A DNA stretch of 64,000 nt from NCBI RefSeq assembly GCF_008801475.1, contig NZ_VZPP01000006.1, positions 62,001 through 126,000 on the forward strand. The letters are read 5' to 3'. A program made the translations under genes and the position numbers. The notes beneath the pieces were generated by a model. It made no database searches, had not been told where the DNA came from, and saw nothing but the letters and a program-made list of their open reading frames with translations. Shown here piece after piece: positions 8,441 through 16,621 of the stretch. The first letter of the stretch is position 1, and the number at the start of each line of letters is the position of its first letter. This DNA is from Pseudomonas moorei (lineage in GTDB: Bacteria > Pseudomonadota > Gammaproteobacteria > Pseudomonadales > Pseudomonadaceae).

Positions 8441-8855
8441 AAAAGCACAGCAGCGCGCGCCACCCGCTCTTCACCACTCATCAGGCCGAGCGTTAGCTCG
8501 CCTGCAGCTCTTGATCTTGATCCACCCGCCCCTTCGGGAGGCTGAGTGGAGGTGTTCATCCGGGGAGTGGCGCGCAGCGCCGTTCGACGCAGTCGAACAC
8601 GCTGCATGTAGGTCGAAGCGAAGCCGACCGGAGGGCAGTGTCCCCGGATGGATACCGCAGCGAAGGGACGCCGAGCCTAAGCGAGGGGCCGGACGCTCGG
8701 GGCGAGCCTTTTTGGGTACTTTTTTGGCGTTTGAAAAAAGTGCCTCGCCGTAAGGGCGAAACCCTAAGCCGCCGTTACCGCAGCAACGGATATGTACTCA
8801 ATCAACAAAACACCGGTCGGCTCTCAGGCCGCCATCGCTGCGATGCGACGCCCCA
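8373..8855 (+). repeat. Dispersed ~480 bp repeat, copy A
   Basis: Nearly identical, on the same strand, to 41042-41535. It includes a REP half, a CATCAGGCCGAGCGTTAGC block, the short palindrome CCGCCCCTTCGGGAGG, and a hairpin at 8714-8745 with loop GGCGTTTG flanked by an outer GGCGAG/CTCGCC pair. The two copies differ inside the hairpin stem in a compensatory way (see findings). Open frames across it exist on both strands but have no ribosome sites and differ between copies, so I treat it as non-coding. No transposase or target duplication is visible. Confidence 0.85.
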
Positions 8856-8909
8856 ACAAGCCAATTCCTACAAGGAATCGGGGAGCAAGGCAGGCTGCCT
8901 CAATGAACA

Positions 8910-9983
8910 TCAAACCGAATCAAGCAGCTCATGCTCAGCCCGACCATCACCGCAGCAAATGACCCGGTTACGCCCCGTCGTCTTGGCCTCGTACAACGCC
9001 CGGTCAGCATCGCTGAGCCATAAGGTCGCGTCACTGTGAGCGGGATTGAACGCAGCCAGGCCGATGCTCAGGCTGACGGTCAGCGCCGGATTCTGCTCAT
9101 AGCCCAACGTGGCAAAGCGATCACGCAGCGCCTCCATGACCGCCGCGGCATTGTTCAAGGGCAGATCCGGAAGAATCACGCAAAACTCATCACCGCCATA
9201 ACGCCCGGCAACATCGGTGGCCCGCAGGTTCTGCTTGAGCATCTTGCTCAGTTGCCGTAACACGATGTCACCGGCGACATGACCGTAAGTGTCATTGATG
9301 CTTTTGAAATGGTCGATGTCGATCAGCGCAATCGCCCCACCCTGATGCTGGCGCTGGCAGCGCTGAAACTCGACTTCCAGCTGATCCTTCCAGGCACCAT
9401 GGTTGAGCAGACCGGTCAGGCTGTCGGTTCGGCTCAGGGCCAGCAATTCACGTTTCTGCCGTCCGAGGGTATGGGCCTGGCGAAAGCAGATCCAGCCCAG
9501 CGCCAGCGGATAAAAACACATCAAGGGCAAGCAGGCGTAAAGCTGAATCTGGCTGGTTTCAGGAATGAACAGCGGTTTGAAAATCAGCCATCCGATACCG
9601 ATCCCGAGGATCTGCGTAACGCTGCCCGCCAATAGAAAACGCAAGCCGCCGATCGCCACGTTGTTCATGGCCATCATGGAAATGGTGATCGCGCTGGGCA
9701 GCGGATTGAACTGCATGGCCGCCACCCAGAAGCCACCCAGAAAGGCGTCAACCAGCAGGTTACGGTGTTCGGCGTGATAAGGAGCCTGGGACCGGCGCGC
9801 CCATTGATAGGCCAGGTGCGGCCAGATCAGGCCGTTGAACAACATCAGTGCCCAGACCCAGGGTGCCGGGTTCAGGGGGTACATCGCCACACTCACGCAT
9901 AACAGCCCCAGCACCAGGCCAAGCATGCGCGACGTGTAGAGCCTCCTGGCCAGTGAAAGCCCTTTCACTCCCATCTTTCCCAT
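8910..9983 (-). CDS. Membrane-bound diguanylate cyclase (MASE2-GGDEF)
   Basis: A 357-residue protein that would make cyclic di-GMP from two GTP. The N-terminal half (about residues 15-175) is hydrophobic, with several membrane spans. Its opening RLYTSRMLGLVLGLL..YPLNPAPWVWALM resembles the MASE2 sensor domain found in AdrA/DgcC cyclases. The C-terminal GGDEF domain (about 185-345) has the intact active-site motif RYGGDEF near residue 260 and an allosteric inhibitory I-site RATD five residues before it, so feedback inhibition is expected. AdrA-type enzymes control cellulose or biofilm matrix. It is not adjacent to matrix genes, though curli genes lie 27 kb away. Confidence 0.9.
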   Translation of the reverse strand: MGKMGVKGLSLARRLYTSRMLGLVLGLLCVSVAMYPLNPAPWVWALMLFNGLIWPHLAYQWARRSQAPYHAEHRNLLVDAFLGGFWVAAMQFNPLPSAITISMMAMNNVAIGGLRFLLAGSVTQILGIGIGWLIFKPLFIPETSQIQLYACLPLMCFYPLALGWICFRQAHTLGRQKRELLALSRTDSLTGLLNHGAWKDQLEVEFQRCQRQHQGGAIALIDIDHFKSINDTYGHVAGDIVLRQLSKMLKQNLRATDVAGRYGGDEFCVILPDLPLNNAAAVMEALRDRFATLGYEQNPALTVSLSIGLAAFNPAHSDATLWLSDADRALYEAKTTGRNRVICCGDGRAEHELLDSV

Positions 9984-10173
9984 TGGGACCTCTCCACAGA
10001 GCGGTACCTGATGCTTCCAGGGTTGCGCGTATGCCTCGAAGTCTAACAGGGCAACGTTAAATAGCCATCACCGGTGGGCGGGCTGAATACCGTGGCATAG
10101 CCGCCAGGCGTACGCTCAATGTTTGGCTATACATGAAGACAGGCTTGACGCAAAAACGATAAAGAGGAGGCCC

Positions 10174-11628
10174 ATGCAGACCTTTCAGGTGTTGATCATT
10201 GGTAGCGGCTTTGGCGGTCAATGTGCAGCGGTCAATTTGCTCAAGGCCGGCATCACCGACTTTCGCCTGCTCGAGCGACGGGACTTTTTCGGTGGCACCT
10301 GGTGCCAGAACACCTACCCGGGCGCCGCGGTCGACGTGCCCTCGCCGCTTTACTCGCTGTCCTTCGCGCCCTACCGCTGGACGCAGATGTTCGCCGAACA
10401 GGCCGAACTGCACCGTTACACCCGCTATGTCGTGGAGCACTTCGGCCTGCGCGACCGGGTTGAACTGCAGGCCAATGTCGAACGCGTCGAATGGGACGAC
10501 GAAAACAAACGCTGGGCGGTCCACACGGCCGCCAAGGGCACCTTCTACGCGCAGTTCCTGATCAATGCCACCGGGCCGTTGAGCCAGCCTGTGGTGCCGC
10601 ACTTCGAAGGCCAGGAACGCTTTCAGGGCAAGACTTTTCACACCAACAACTGGGATCACACCTACGACTACCGACAAAAACGCGTGGCCATTGTCGGCAG
10701 CGGCGCCAGTGCGGCCCAGGTGATTCCGGCAATGGCCCCGGATGTCGCGCACCTGCATGTATTCCAGCGGACGCCGCACTGGGTATTGCCCCGGGCTGAC
10801 CGCTCGTTTGGCCGCTTCCAGCGCTGGTTGCTCGGGCTGAAACCGGCCTACAAACTGCTGCGCTGGCTGATTTACTGGCAATTCGAAACCCGGGTGATTG
10901 CCTTCAAATACTCCAAACCGGCGATACGCATGGTCCAGCACCAGGCCTTGCGCTTCATCAAGCGCCAAGTGCCGGACGCCGAACTTCGGCGAAAACTGAC
11001 GCCGGACTACACCATCGGCTGCAAACGGGTGATCCTGTCGAGCACGCTGTACCCGGCACTGGGTCGCAGCAATGTGACGCTGCACAGCCGCGAACAAGGC
11101 ATTGCCGCCCTCGACGAAACCGGCATCGTCATGCAGGACGGCCAGCACATCGACCTGGACCTCATTGTCTGGTCCACCGGCTACGACGCCACCGACGGGG
11201 TGATCTCCTACCCGGTCACCGGCAAACACGGCACTCGCCTGAAAGATGTCTGGGCCAGGTTCCCGCGCGCGTACCTCGGCACCAGCCTGCCGGACTTTCC
11301 CAACCTGTTTATCGTCACCGGCCCAAACACCGGCATCGGCCATACGTCGGCGCTGTTTATCATCGAATCGCAGATGAATTACATCCTCGACTGCATTCGT
11401 ACCCTCAAATCACGAGGTTTGCGCAGCATCGAAGTTCGCCCCGAGGCAGAACGTACCTACACTGAAATGATCCATAGAGAAATGGAACGCACCGTGTGGA
11501 AGTCAGGAGGCTGCCACAGTTGGTATCAAAGCAAGAGCGGTCATGTGATTGCCATGTTTCCGGGGTTCAGTTTCAGCTTCCATCGCCTGACCCGAGCCCT
11601 GAAACCCGCCGATCACATTTTGTCCTGA
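10174..11628 (+). CDS. Flavin-containing monooxygenase, Baeyer-Villiger type
   Basis: A 484-residue FAD/NADPH monooxygenase likely to insert oxygen into ketones or oxidise heteroatoms. The FAD Rossmann motif is IIGSGFGG (about residues 7-14) and the NADPH Rossmann motif is IVGSGASAAQ (about 173). Between them lies the Baeyer-Villiger fingerprint FQGKTFHTNNW (FxGxxxHxxxW). Other landmarks are GGTWCQNTYPGAAVD and WSTGYDA. The ATG at 10174 has a perfect AGAGGAGG 3 bases upstream; a TTG 51 bases earlier is not used. The hydrolase gene begins 22 bases after its stop, fitting a ketone-to-ester-to-acid pathway. Confidence 0.88.
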   Translation: MQTFQVLIIGSGFGGQCAAVNLLKAGITDFRLLERRDFFGGTWCQNTYPGAAVDVPSPLYSLSFAPYRWTQMFAEQAELHRYTRYVVEHFGLRDRVELQANVERVEWDDENKRWAVHTAAKGTFYAQFLINATGPLSQPVVPHFEGQERFQGKTFHTNNWDHTYDYRQKRVAIVGSGASAAQVIPAMAPDVAHLHVFQRTPHWVLPRADRSFGRFQRWLLGLKPAYKLLRWLIYWQFETRVIAFKYSKPAIRMVQHQALRFIKRQVPDAELRRKLTPDYTIGCKRVILSSTLYPALGRSNVTLHSREQGIAALDETGIVMQDGQHIDLDLIVWSTGYDATDGVISYPVTGKHGTRLKDVWARFPRAYLGTSLPDFPNLFIVTGPNTGIGHTSALFIIESQMNYILDCIRTLKSRGLRSIEVRPEAERTYTEMIHREMERTVWKSGGCHSWYQSKSGHVIAMFPGFSFSFHRLTRALKPADHILS

Positions 11629-11650
11629 ACCGTTAGAAGGAAGACGCCTG

Positions 11651-12607
11651 ATGCTTTTACTGGTTGTCGCTATCGCGGTCTTTGCCGCCTGGAGCTGGTT
11701 GAGCTACCCGGCCATCGGCTATTGGCTTTATGACTTGAGCGTGGCCACCGAGGCCAAGCTGTACAAGTTGCACAAGATCGTCGTGCCCATATCCGAAATG
11801 ACCGTCTCGACCTGGCAAGGCGGCCCTTATGAGGCGTCCAGCAACGTCTTGATGCTGCACGGCTTCAGTGCCGACAAGAATCTCTGGCTGCGTTTTGCCC
11901 GGCATTTTGTCGGCAGCTACCGGGTGATCATTCCCGACATCGCCGGCCATGGCGAAACCGGCTTCAAGGAAGGCGGCGGCTATGACATCCCGCTGCAGGC
12001 CAAGCGCATGATCCAGCTGCTCGATGTCTGTGGGGTCGACAAGGTCCATGTGATCGGCAACTCGATGGGCGGCTACATTGCGGCATGGTTGGCGGCCACC
12101 TATCCGGACCGCATTGCCTCGGTCGCCCTGTTCGACCCGGCGGGCGTCACCGCCCCCGAACCCAGTGACCTGGAACGGCACTTGGCCAAGGGCCATAACC
12201 CGTTTCTGATCAACTCCCGGGAAGAATTCAAATACTTCTATGGCATGACCATGGCGGCTCCGCCCTGGGTGCCGCGCGTGGTGCTGGACGCCATGGCCCA
12301 TCGCTATGAACAGGCACGTGACGAACTGGAGGAAATCTTCCGCGACTTTCGCGCCAGCCCACCGATGGAGCCCAAGCTTCCAGCCATTCAAGCACCCGCG
12401 CTGTTGCTGTGGGGACGCAAGGATCGCTTGATCGATGTCAGCAGCGTGGCCATCTGGAGCAAAGGCCTGGCCAATCTGCGGGTGGAAGTCTGGGAGGGCA
12501 TCGGCCATATGCCCATGGTCGAAGCGCCCTCCGGTTCGGCGCGCCTGTATCGGGAGTTTTTGGCATCCCTGCGCTCGGAAAGCCCTCAGGATCAACGACT
12601 ACACTGA
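11651..12607 (+). CDS. Alpha/beta hydrolase (esterase/lipase type), membrane-anchored
   Basis: A 318-residue alpha/beta hydrolase with an N-terminal hydrophobic segment (residues 2-24) that probably anchors it to the inner membrane. The oxyanion loop is LMLHGFSADKNLW. The catalytic Ser is in GNSMGGY (about residue 137), the Asp in LLLWGRKDRLID (about 258) and the His in GIGHMPMVE (about 285), so the triad is complete. AAGGAAG precedes the ATG. It is in an operon with the upstream monooxygenase and may hydrolyse the ester it produces; the true substrate is unknown. Confidence 0.85.
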   Translation: MLLLVVAIAVFAAWSWLSYPAIGYWLYDLSVATEAKLYKLHKIVVPISEMTVSTWQGGPYEASSNVLMLHGFSADKNLWLRFARHFVGSYRVIIPDIAGHGETGFKEGGGYDIPLQAKRMIQLLDVCGVDKVHVIGNSMGGYIAAWLAATYPDRIASVALFDPAGVTAPEPSDLERHLAKGHNPFLINSREEFKYFYGMTMAAPPWVPRVVLDAMAHRYEQARDELEEIFRDFRASPPMEPKLPAIQAPALLLWGRKDRLIDVSSVAIWSKGLANLRVEVWEGIGHMPMVEAPSGSARLYREFLASLRSESPQDQRLH

Positions 12608-12711
12608 GGATGCAGTCCTTTGCAGAATGAAGTTCGTCAGAAACTTCGTTTGTCGGCGACGCTGAAGGCTGCGATCTTTTGCTCAACGTCACCGCGCCAG
12701 GAATTGTGTTC

Positions 12712-14094
12712 ATGAATCACCCGAACTTCGTCAGCCCCGACCTGATCCGCCAACGCTTCTCCAAAGCGATGTCCGACATGTACCGCGAAGAGGTGCCGCT
12801 GTACGGCGCGCTGATGGAACTGGTGGAGCAGACCAACCGTCATGTGCTGGACAGCGATCCGCAAGTGGCCCGGCAGTTGCAAAGCACCGGCGAAATCGAG
12901 CGCCTGGACCTGGAGCGCCACGGCGCGATCCGTGTCGGGACGGCGGCAGAACTGGCGACCCTCGCCCGTCTGTTCGCGGTCATGGGCATGCAACCGGTGG
13001 GTTATTACGACCTGACGCCGGCCGGGGTGCCGGTGCATTCCACCGCGTTTCGTGCCGTGCATGAAGAGGCACTGCAAGTCAGCCCGTTCCGGGTATTCAC
13101 CTCGCTGTTGCGCCTGGAGTTGATCGAAGACCTTGAGCTGCGGGCATTCGCCCAATCGACGCTCGACAAACGCTCGATCTTCACCCCCACCGCCCTCGCC
13201 CTCATCGATCAAGCCGAAAGCCAGGGCGGCCTCACCGAACCGCAAGCCCGGGACTTCGTCGAACAAGCGCTGGAAACCTTCCGCTGGCACCACAGCGCCA
13301 CGGTCACTGCCGAGCAGTACCGCCAGCTCAGCGCCCAGCATCGCCTGATTGCCGATGTGGTGGCCTTCAAGGGCCCGCACATCAATCACCTGACACCGCG
13401 CACCCTGGACATCGATATCGTCCAGGCGCAAATGCCGGCGCATGGCATCACCCCCAAAGCCGTGATCGAAGGCCCGCCCCGCCGCCAGTGCCCGATCCTG
13501 TTGCGCCAGACCAGTTTCAAGGCACTCGACGAGCCGATCGCATTCACCGATCAGGCCGAGGCCCGGGGCAGCCACAGCGCCCGTTTCGGTGAAATAGAAC
13601 AACGCGGCGCGGCCCTCACGCCTAAAGGACGGGCGTTGTACGACCGCTTGCTCAATGCGGCGCGCGATGAGCTCAAGGATTTCCCCAACGAAGCCAACGC
13701 TGCTCGCTACAACGCGCTGATGGTGCAGCATTTCAGTGAGTTTCCCGACACGTACGAAGGCATGCGCCAACAGGACCTGGCGTACTTTCGCTATTTCGTG
13801 ACGGAAAAAGGCCTGGCCGCGAAGGGGCTGAACACCTTGACGCTGGAAGATCTGGTCAGCGGTGGCTATCTGCAGGTTGAACCCTTGGTGTACGAAGATT
13901 TCCTGCCGGTCAGTGCGGCGGGGATATTTCAGTCAAACCTGGGTGATGCGGCGCAAACCCACTACGGGGTGCATTCCAACCAGCAAGCGTTCGAGCAGGC
14001 CCTGGGCCGTCCGACGATTGATGAGCTGGGGTTGTACGCCGAGACGCAGCGGCGCTCGATAGAGCAGTGTTTCGCCGTGTTGAGCACTCTCTAA
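12712..14094 (+). CDS. hglS: 2-oxoadipate dioxygenase/decarboxylase (DUF1338/YdcJ family)
   Basis: A 460-residue Fe(II) enzyme of the vicinal-oxygen-chelate-like DUF1338 family. HglS converts 2-oxoadipate to D-2-hydroxyglutarate and CO2 in D-lysine catabolism. Counting from the chosen start, the metal ligands known for P. putida HglS fall in place: His70 (ERHGAIR), His226 (GPHINH) and Glu294 (FGEIEQRG), with the substrate-contacting Arg74 four residues after His70. This numbering supports the ATG at 12712 (AGGAA upstream) rather than a TTG 33 bases earlier. The gene is monocistronic here. The assignment is strong because spacing as well as motifs match. Confidence 0.92.
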   Translation: MNHPNFVSPDLIRQRFSKAMSDMYREEVPLYGALMELVEQTNRHVLDSDPQVARQLQSTGEIERLDLERHGAIRVGTAAELATLARLFAVMGMQPVGYYDLTPAGVPVHSTAFRAVHEEALQVSPFRVFTSLLRLELIEDLELRAFAQSTLDKRSIFTPTALALIDQAESQGGLTEPQARDFVEQALETFRWHHSATVTAEQYRQLSAQHRLIADVVAFKGPHINHLTPRTLDIDIVQAQMPAHGITPKAVIEGPPRRQCPILLRQTSFKALDEPIAFTDQAEARGSHSARFGEIEQRGAALTPKGRALYDRLLNAARDELKDFPNEANAARYNALMVQHFSEFPDTYEGMRQQDLAYFRYFVTEKGLAAKGLNTLTLEDLVSGGYLQVEPLVYEDFLPVSAAGIFQSNLGDAAQTHYGVHSNQQAFEQALGRPTIDELGLYAETQRRSIEQCFAVLSTL

Positions 14095-14103
14095 CACACG
14101 GGA

Positions 14104-14171
14104 CTGTGGGAGCCTGGCTTGCCAGCGATAGCGATTTCGCCTGCGCCATCACTGGCAAGCCGTGCTCCGAC
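14104..14171. repeat. REPIN-like inverted repeat
   Basis: CTGTGGGAGCCTGGCTTGCCAGCGAT (14104-14129) is inversely repeated as ATCACTGGCAAGCCGTGCTCC (from 14148), with an 18-base spacer. This is a REP variant with core GGCTTGCC, different from the GAGCAAGCTC class elsewhere in the window. It sits between the convergent hglS and DJ-1/PfpI genes. Confidence 0.75.
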
Positions 14172-14182
14172 AAAAGCAGTAT

Positions 14183-14860
14183 CTACTTCAATTTTGCCAA
14201 CAAGGCTTCGGCAGCCGCTTGCGAAGACGCCGGATTCTGCCCGGTCAGCAACAGACCATCGGTCAGCACATAGCTGGCCCAGTCAGGTCCCTTTGAATAA
14301 ATCCCGCCCTTGGCCTTGAGTTCGTCCTCCACCAGAAACGGCACGACGTGGGTCAGTTGCACCGCTTCTTCTTCGCTGTTGGTAAACCCCGTCACCTTCT
14401 TGCCTTTGACCAGTGGCTGGCCATCGGCGCCTTTGGCATGGCGCAAGACACCCGGTGCATGACACACAGCCGCGACCGGTTTGCCTGCCTTGTAAAAGGC
14501 TTCGATCAACGCGATTGAATGCTTGTCTTCGGCCAGGTCCCACAACGGCCCATGGCCGCCGGGGTAGAAGATGGCGTCGTAATCGTCGGCCTTCACCGAG
14601 CTGAGGACGACTGTCGATGCCAACGCCGATTGTGCTGCGGCGTCCTTGCGAAAGCGCTCGGTGGCTTCGGTTTGCGCATCGGGCTCATCGCTCTTCGGGT
14701 CCAGCGGTGGCTGCCCGCCCTTGGGCGAGGCCAGGGTCAACTGAGCCCCCGCGTCCTTGAAGGCGAAATACGGGGCGGCGAATTCTTCCAGCCAGAACCC
14801 GGTTTTCTTGCCGGTGTTACCCAATTGATCGTGGGACGTTAAAACCATCAGGATTTTCAT
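14183..14860 (-). CDS. DJ-1/PfpI family protein (type 1 glutamine amidotransferase-like)
   Basis: A 225-residue protein of the DJ-1/HchA branch, whose members act as glyoxalase III or protein/nucleotide deglycases and chaperones. The nucleophile elbow is VAAVCHAPGVL (Cys about residue 131, followed by His), and the preceding FYPGGHGPLWDL carries the family GGHG loop. KILMVLTSHD opens the Rossmann-like fold. The ATG at 14860 is chosen because GGAG lies upstream with good spacing; longer starts run into the intergenic region. It lies alone between a REPIN and a long non-coding stretch, and a stress-response role is likely but unproven. Confidence 0.85.
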   Translation of the reverse strand: MKILMVLTSHDQLGNTGKKTGFWLEEFAAPYFAFKDAGAQLTLASPKGGQPPLDPKSDEPDAQTEATERFRKDAAAQSALASTVVLSSVKADDYDAIFYPGGHGPLWDLAEDKHSIALIEAFYKAGKPVAAVCHAPGVLRHAKGADGQPLVKGKKVTGFTNSEEEAVQLTHVVPFLVEDELKAKGGIYSKGPDWASYVLTDGLLLTGQNPASSQAAAEALLAKLK

Positions 14861-15272
14861 GTCGTCTTCACTCCATCTCGGGACTGCAGTGGTGGCTTTA
14901 GCCATGGTGCGCACAACGTGGCGCAGGGTCCTGCCGTATGACCTTCGCGCGGCACTGATCGTTCGACTTGCCGGCCCTCTAGCATAGTGCGCGACAAGCG
15001 AATTCGCCTGCCGATGGCCGAACTCAAAGTAAGGGACCGTGTTTATCGGTATCCGGCGTAAACGCCTGCACTTTGTACATTTTGCAGAGCTGCATTTCGG
15101 TGACCCCGACATGATGGGGGCTGACGGAATATCCGAACTTCAACTTTCGATGAGTGACGTTCATCCCTCATGGGAAAGTCTGCGCAGGCGACATCAATAT
15201 CGATCCGCGCAGCTGATCGACTTGGATTCTTTTGAGGGGGTGAAAAACAGGCTGGAATGACTGGAGAAAGTT

Positions 15273-15336
15273 GTTCGCCCAGTGCAATGGCCTCGGCAAT
15301 CCTTGCACTGGTAAAGAGCCTCGGCACTGGGCGAAC
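15273..15336. repeat. Inverted repeat GTTCGCCCAGTGC / GCACTGGGCGAAC
   Basis: Two perfect 13-base arms (15273-15285 and 15324-15336) enclose 38 bases, which contain a further TTGCACTGG half-copy at 15303-15311 and a direct repeat of CCTCGGCA. The structure could be an unusual REP-like element or a folded small RNA; no promoter or U-run is evident. Confidence 0.55.
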
Positions 15337-15474
15337 GAGAAGCATTTTAATTGATGTCGTTGAGAAAAACCGCGTTTACAACATGAAATTTGCAGTTACA
15401 CCTGTTACTGACATATCAACGGATAGTTGATTCGAACAAAAAAACCAAACTCACCAGTTCGTCCATTAACAACT

Positions 15475-15510
15475 GATTGTTCTTGTACAAACGCTTATAC
15501 AAGAACAATC
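15475..15510. repeat. Perfect 13-bp hairpin downstream of the hypothetical periplasmic gene
   Basis: GATTGTTCTTGTA (15475-15487) pairs fully with TACAAGAACAATC (15498-15510) around a 10-base loop. It begins 24 bases past the stop of the leftward gene at 15534, the right place for a terminator, but it is AT-rich and lacks a following U-run, so a protein-binding site is also possible. Confidence 0.6.
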
Positions 15511-15533
15511 GCCCTGTAAAACCAACTATCCAT

Positions 15534-16127
15534 CTATTTCAGAGTGGTCACTTTTAATAGATCGGTATAAGTCACCACCACACTCTGGCCTTTTTTCAGG
15601 TCCTTGAGCTTGGCCTGAACTTCAGGCCGTTGCACATCGACCGTTTTCGACTGGCCGGCCGGGTTTTTGAAGGTCACGCGATGGTGCTTGAGATCGATAT
15701 CAGTGATCTGCAACTCCACCTTCACCTGCCGGTAGGCTTCGCCACCTGGCTTGGCCGAGCCCGGTGCATTGCGCGTCTCTCCGGTGTATTCGGTAGTGCC
15801 CGGCTGGCCTTTATCGACGCTGGTGTCCAGAGAGACCGCGACCGAGTGCAGAACATCAACCTTGACCTTGTCACCGGGCTTCAGCTTATCCAGATTCTTG
15901 GCCTTTTCAGTGAGTTGCAACGACACCTGATTGCCTTCAGGGCCTTCCAGCACCACCTGACGGTTAGGGACGTCGACCGACACGACTTTAGTGGTGACAT
16001 GATCGGAAATCACGGATTCCGCCAACGGAATGTCCGCAGCGAAAGCGCAGAAGCTGGCCGTCGACAACACAGCCGCCAGGCTGATCGCCTGGGTCAATGT
16101 GGAGAGCTTGCGGGTGTGACGTTTCAT
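15534..16127 (-). CDS. Periplasmic protein with duplicated small beta domain, function unknown
   Basis: A 197-residue exported protein with a signal peptide ending near FCAFA-ADIP. The mature part has two similar segments: about 42-95 (VVSVDVPNRQVVLEGPEG, then LDKLKPGDKVKVDV) and about 143-195 (ITDIDLKHHRVTFKNPAG, then LKDLKKGQSVVVTY). Each reads as a compact beta barrel of an OB-like or SH3-like kind, ending in a K-G-x-x-V-x-V strand, so the protein is an internal duplication. Linkers are rich in Gly, Thr and Pro. It is monocistronic. I do not recognise the family; a role in metal or ligand binding in the periplasm would be guesswork. Confidence 0.75.
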   Translation of the reverse strand: MKRHTRKLSTLTQAISLAAVLSTASFCAFAADIPLAESVISDHVTTKVVSVDVPNRQVVLEGPEGNQVSLQLTEKAKNLDKLKPGDKVKVDVLHSVAVSLDTSVDKGQPGTTEYTGETRNAPGSAKPGGEAYRQVKVELQITDIDLKHHRVTFKNPAGQSKTVDVQRPEVQAKLKDLKKGQSVVVTYTDLLKVTTLK

Positions 16128-16316
16128 AGCGGTACTTTCCCTGTGAAGAATGGCAGCGAAAGGCGCTCAACCTCGATCAAGCGCCGACCGTGCCGATGAG
16201 CATAGACGCTGATCAGGGAGTGCTCGCGGTTTCTTGCGACGTCGATTCGCTGCTGGCGCTTGCATTGCCGCGACCCTTGAGTCGGGCGGATCCGCAAGAG
16301 GCAGGGTTTCACGGGA

Positions 16317-16559
16317 TCAGGCTTCGGGATCGTCGACTTCCCGGGCCACGTTCACGGCCGGGGAGTCCTTATGGGATTGCTCAGCCCTGGCCTTGAGGTC
16401 CTGCCATTGTTCCAGGTCAATGGCGCCCTGCCCCAACAGGTCGTCGGCCAGGCGCTGCAGTTCCATGTAGTGGGCGTCGGGGGATTGTTGCCAGTAGCCC
16501 TCGTCTTCGAACAGGCGCTGCCACGTTTCAAGGTCGGGCGGTGTCAGGTCTTCGCGCAT
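16317..16559 (-). CDS. Small acidic hypothetical protein
   Basis: An 80-residue, strongly acidic, soluble protein beginning MREDLTPPDLETWQRLF, with helical predicted character (WQQSPDAHYMELQRLADDL). AGGAG lies 6 bases upstream of the ATG, and codon use fits the neighbours, so it is probably real. It lies 60 bases upstream of the AttH-like lipoprotein operon's last gene end, on the same strand. No known motif is present and function is unknown. Confidence 0.6.
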   Translation of the reverse strand: MREDLTPPDLETWQRLFEDEGYWQQSPDAHYMELQRLADDLLGQGAIDLEQWQDLKARAEQSHKDSPAVNVAREVDDPEA

Positions 16560-16621
16560 GGCAGGCTCCTGTGAAAGGGCTTATTGACTTGGGAGGATAG
16601 CGCGCTGTCGAGAGTTCCCCC

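Larger units (their letters stand above)
14861..15533. other. Long intergenic region with two inverted repeats
   Basis: 673 bases without a convincing gene. Its right third (15340-15540) is distinctly AT-rich compared with flanking genes. It contains a 13-base inverted repeat at 15273-15336 and a perfect 13-bp hairpin at 15475-15510. A 73-codon frame at 15039-15260 has no ribosome site and unusual composition, and I do not support it. Confidence 0.5.

Noticed and set aside
7471..8607. 378-codon minus-strand frame opposite the oxaloacetate decarboxylase and into repeat A; also the 163-codon frame in repeat B (41104-41595)
   Set aside because: They lie over a real gene or a non-coding repeat, lack ribosome sites, and differ between the two repeat copies outside the shared nucleotide identity.
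10123..10173. Upstream TTG start for the monooxygenase
   Set aside because: The ATG at 10174 has an AGAGGAGG site and begins directly with the FAD-binding motif.
15039..15260. 73-codon plus-strand frame in the intergenic region
   Set aside because: No ribosome site, and composition differs from real genes around it.
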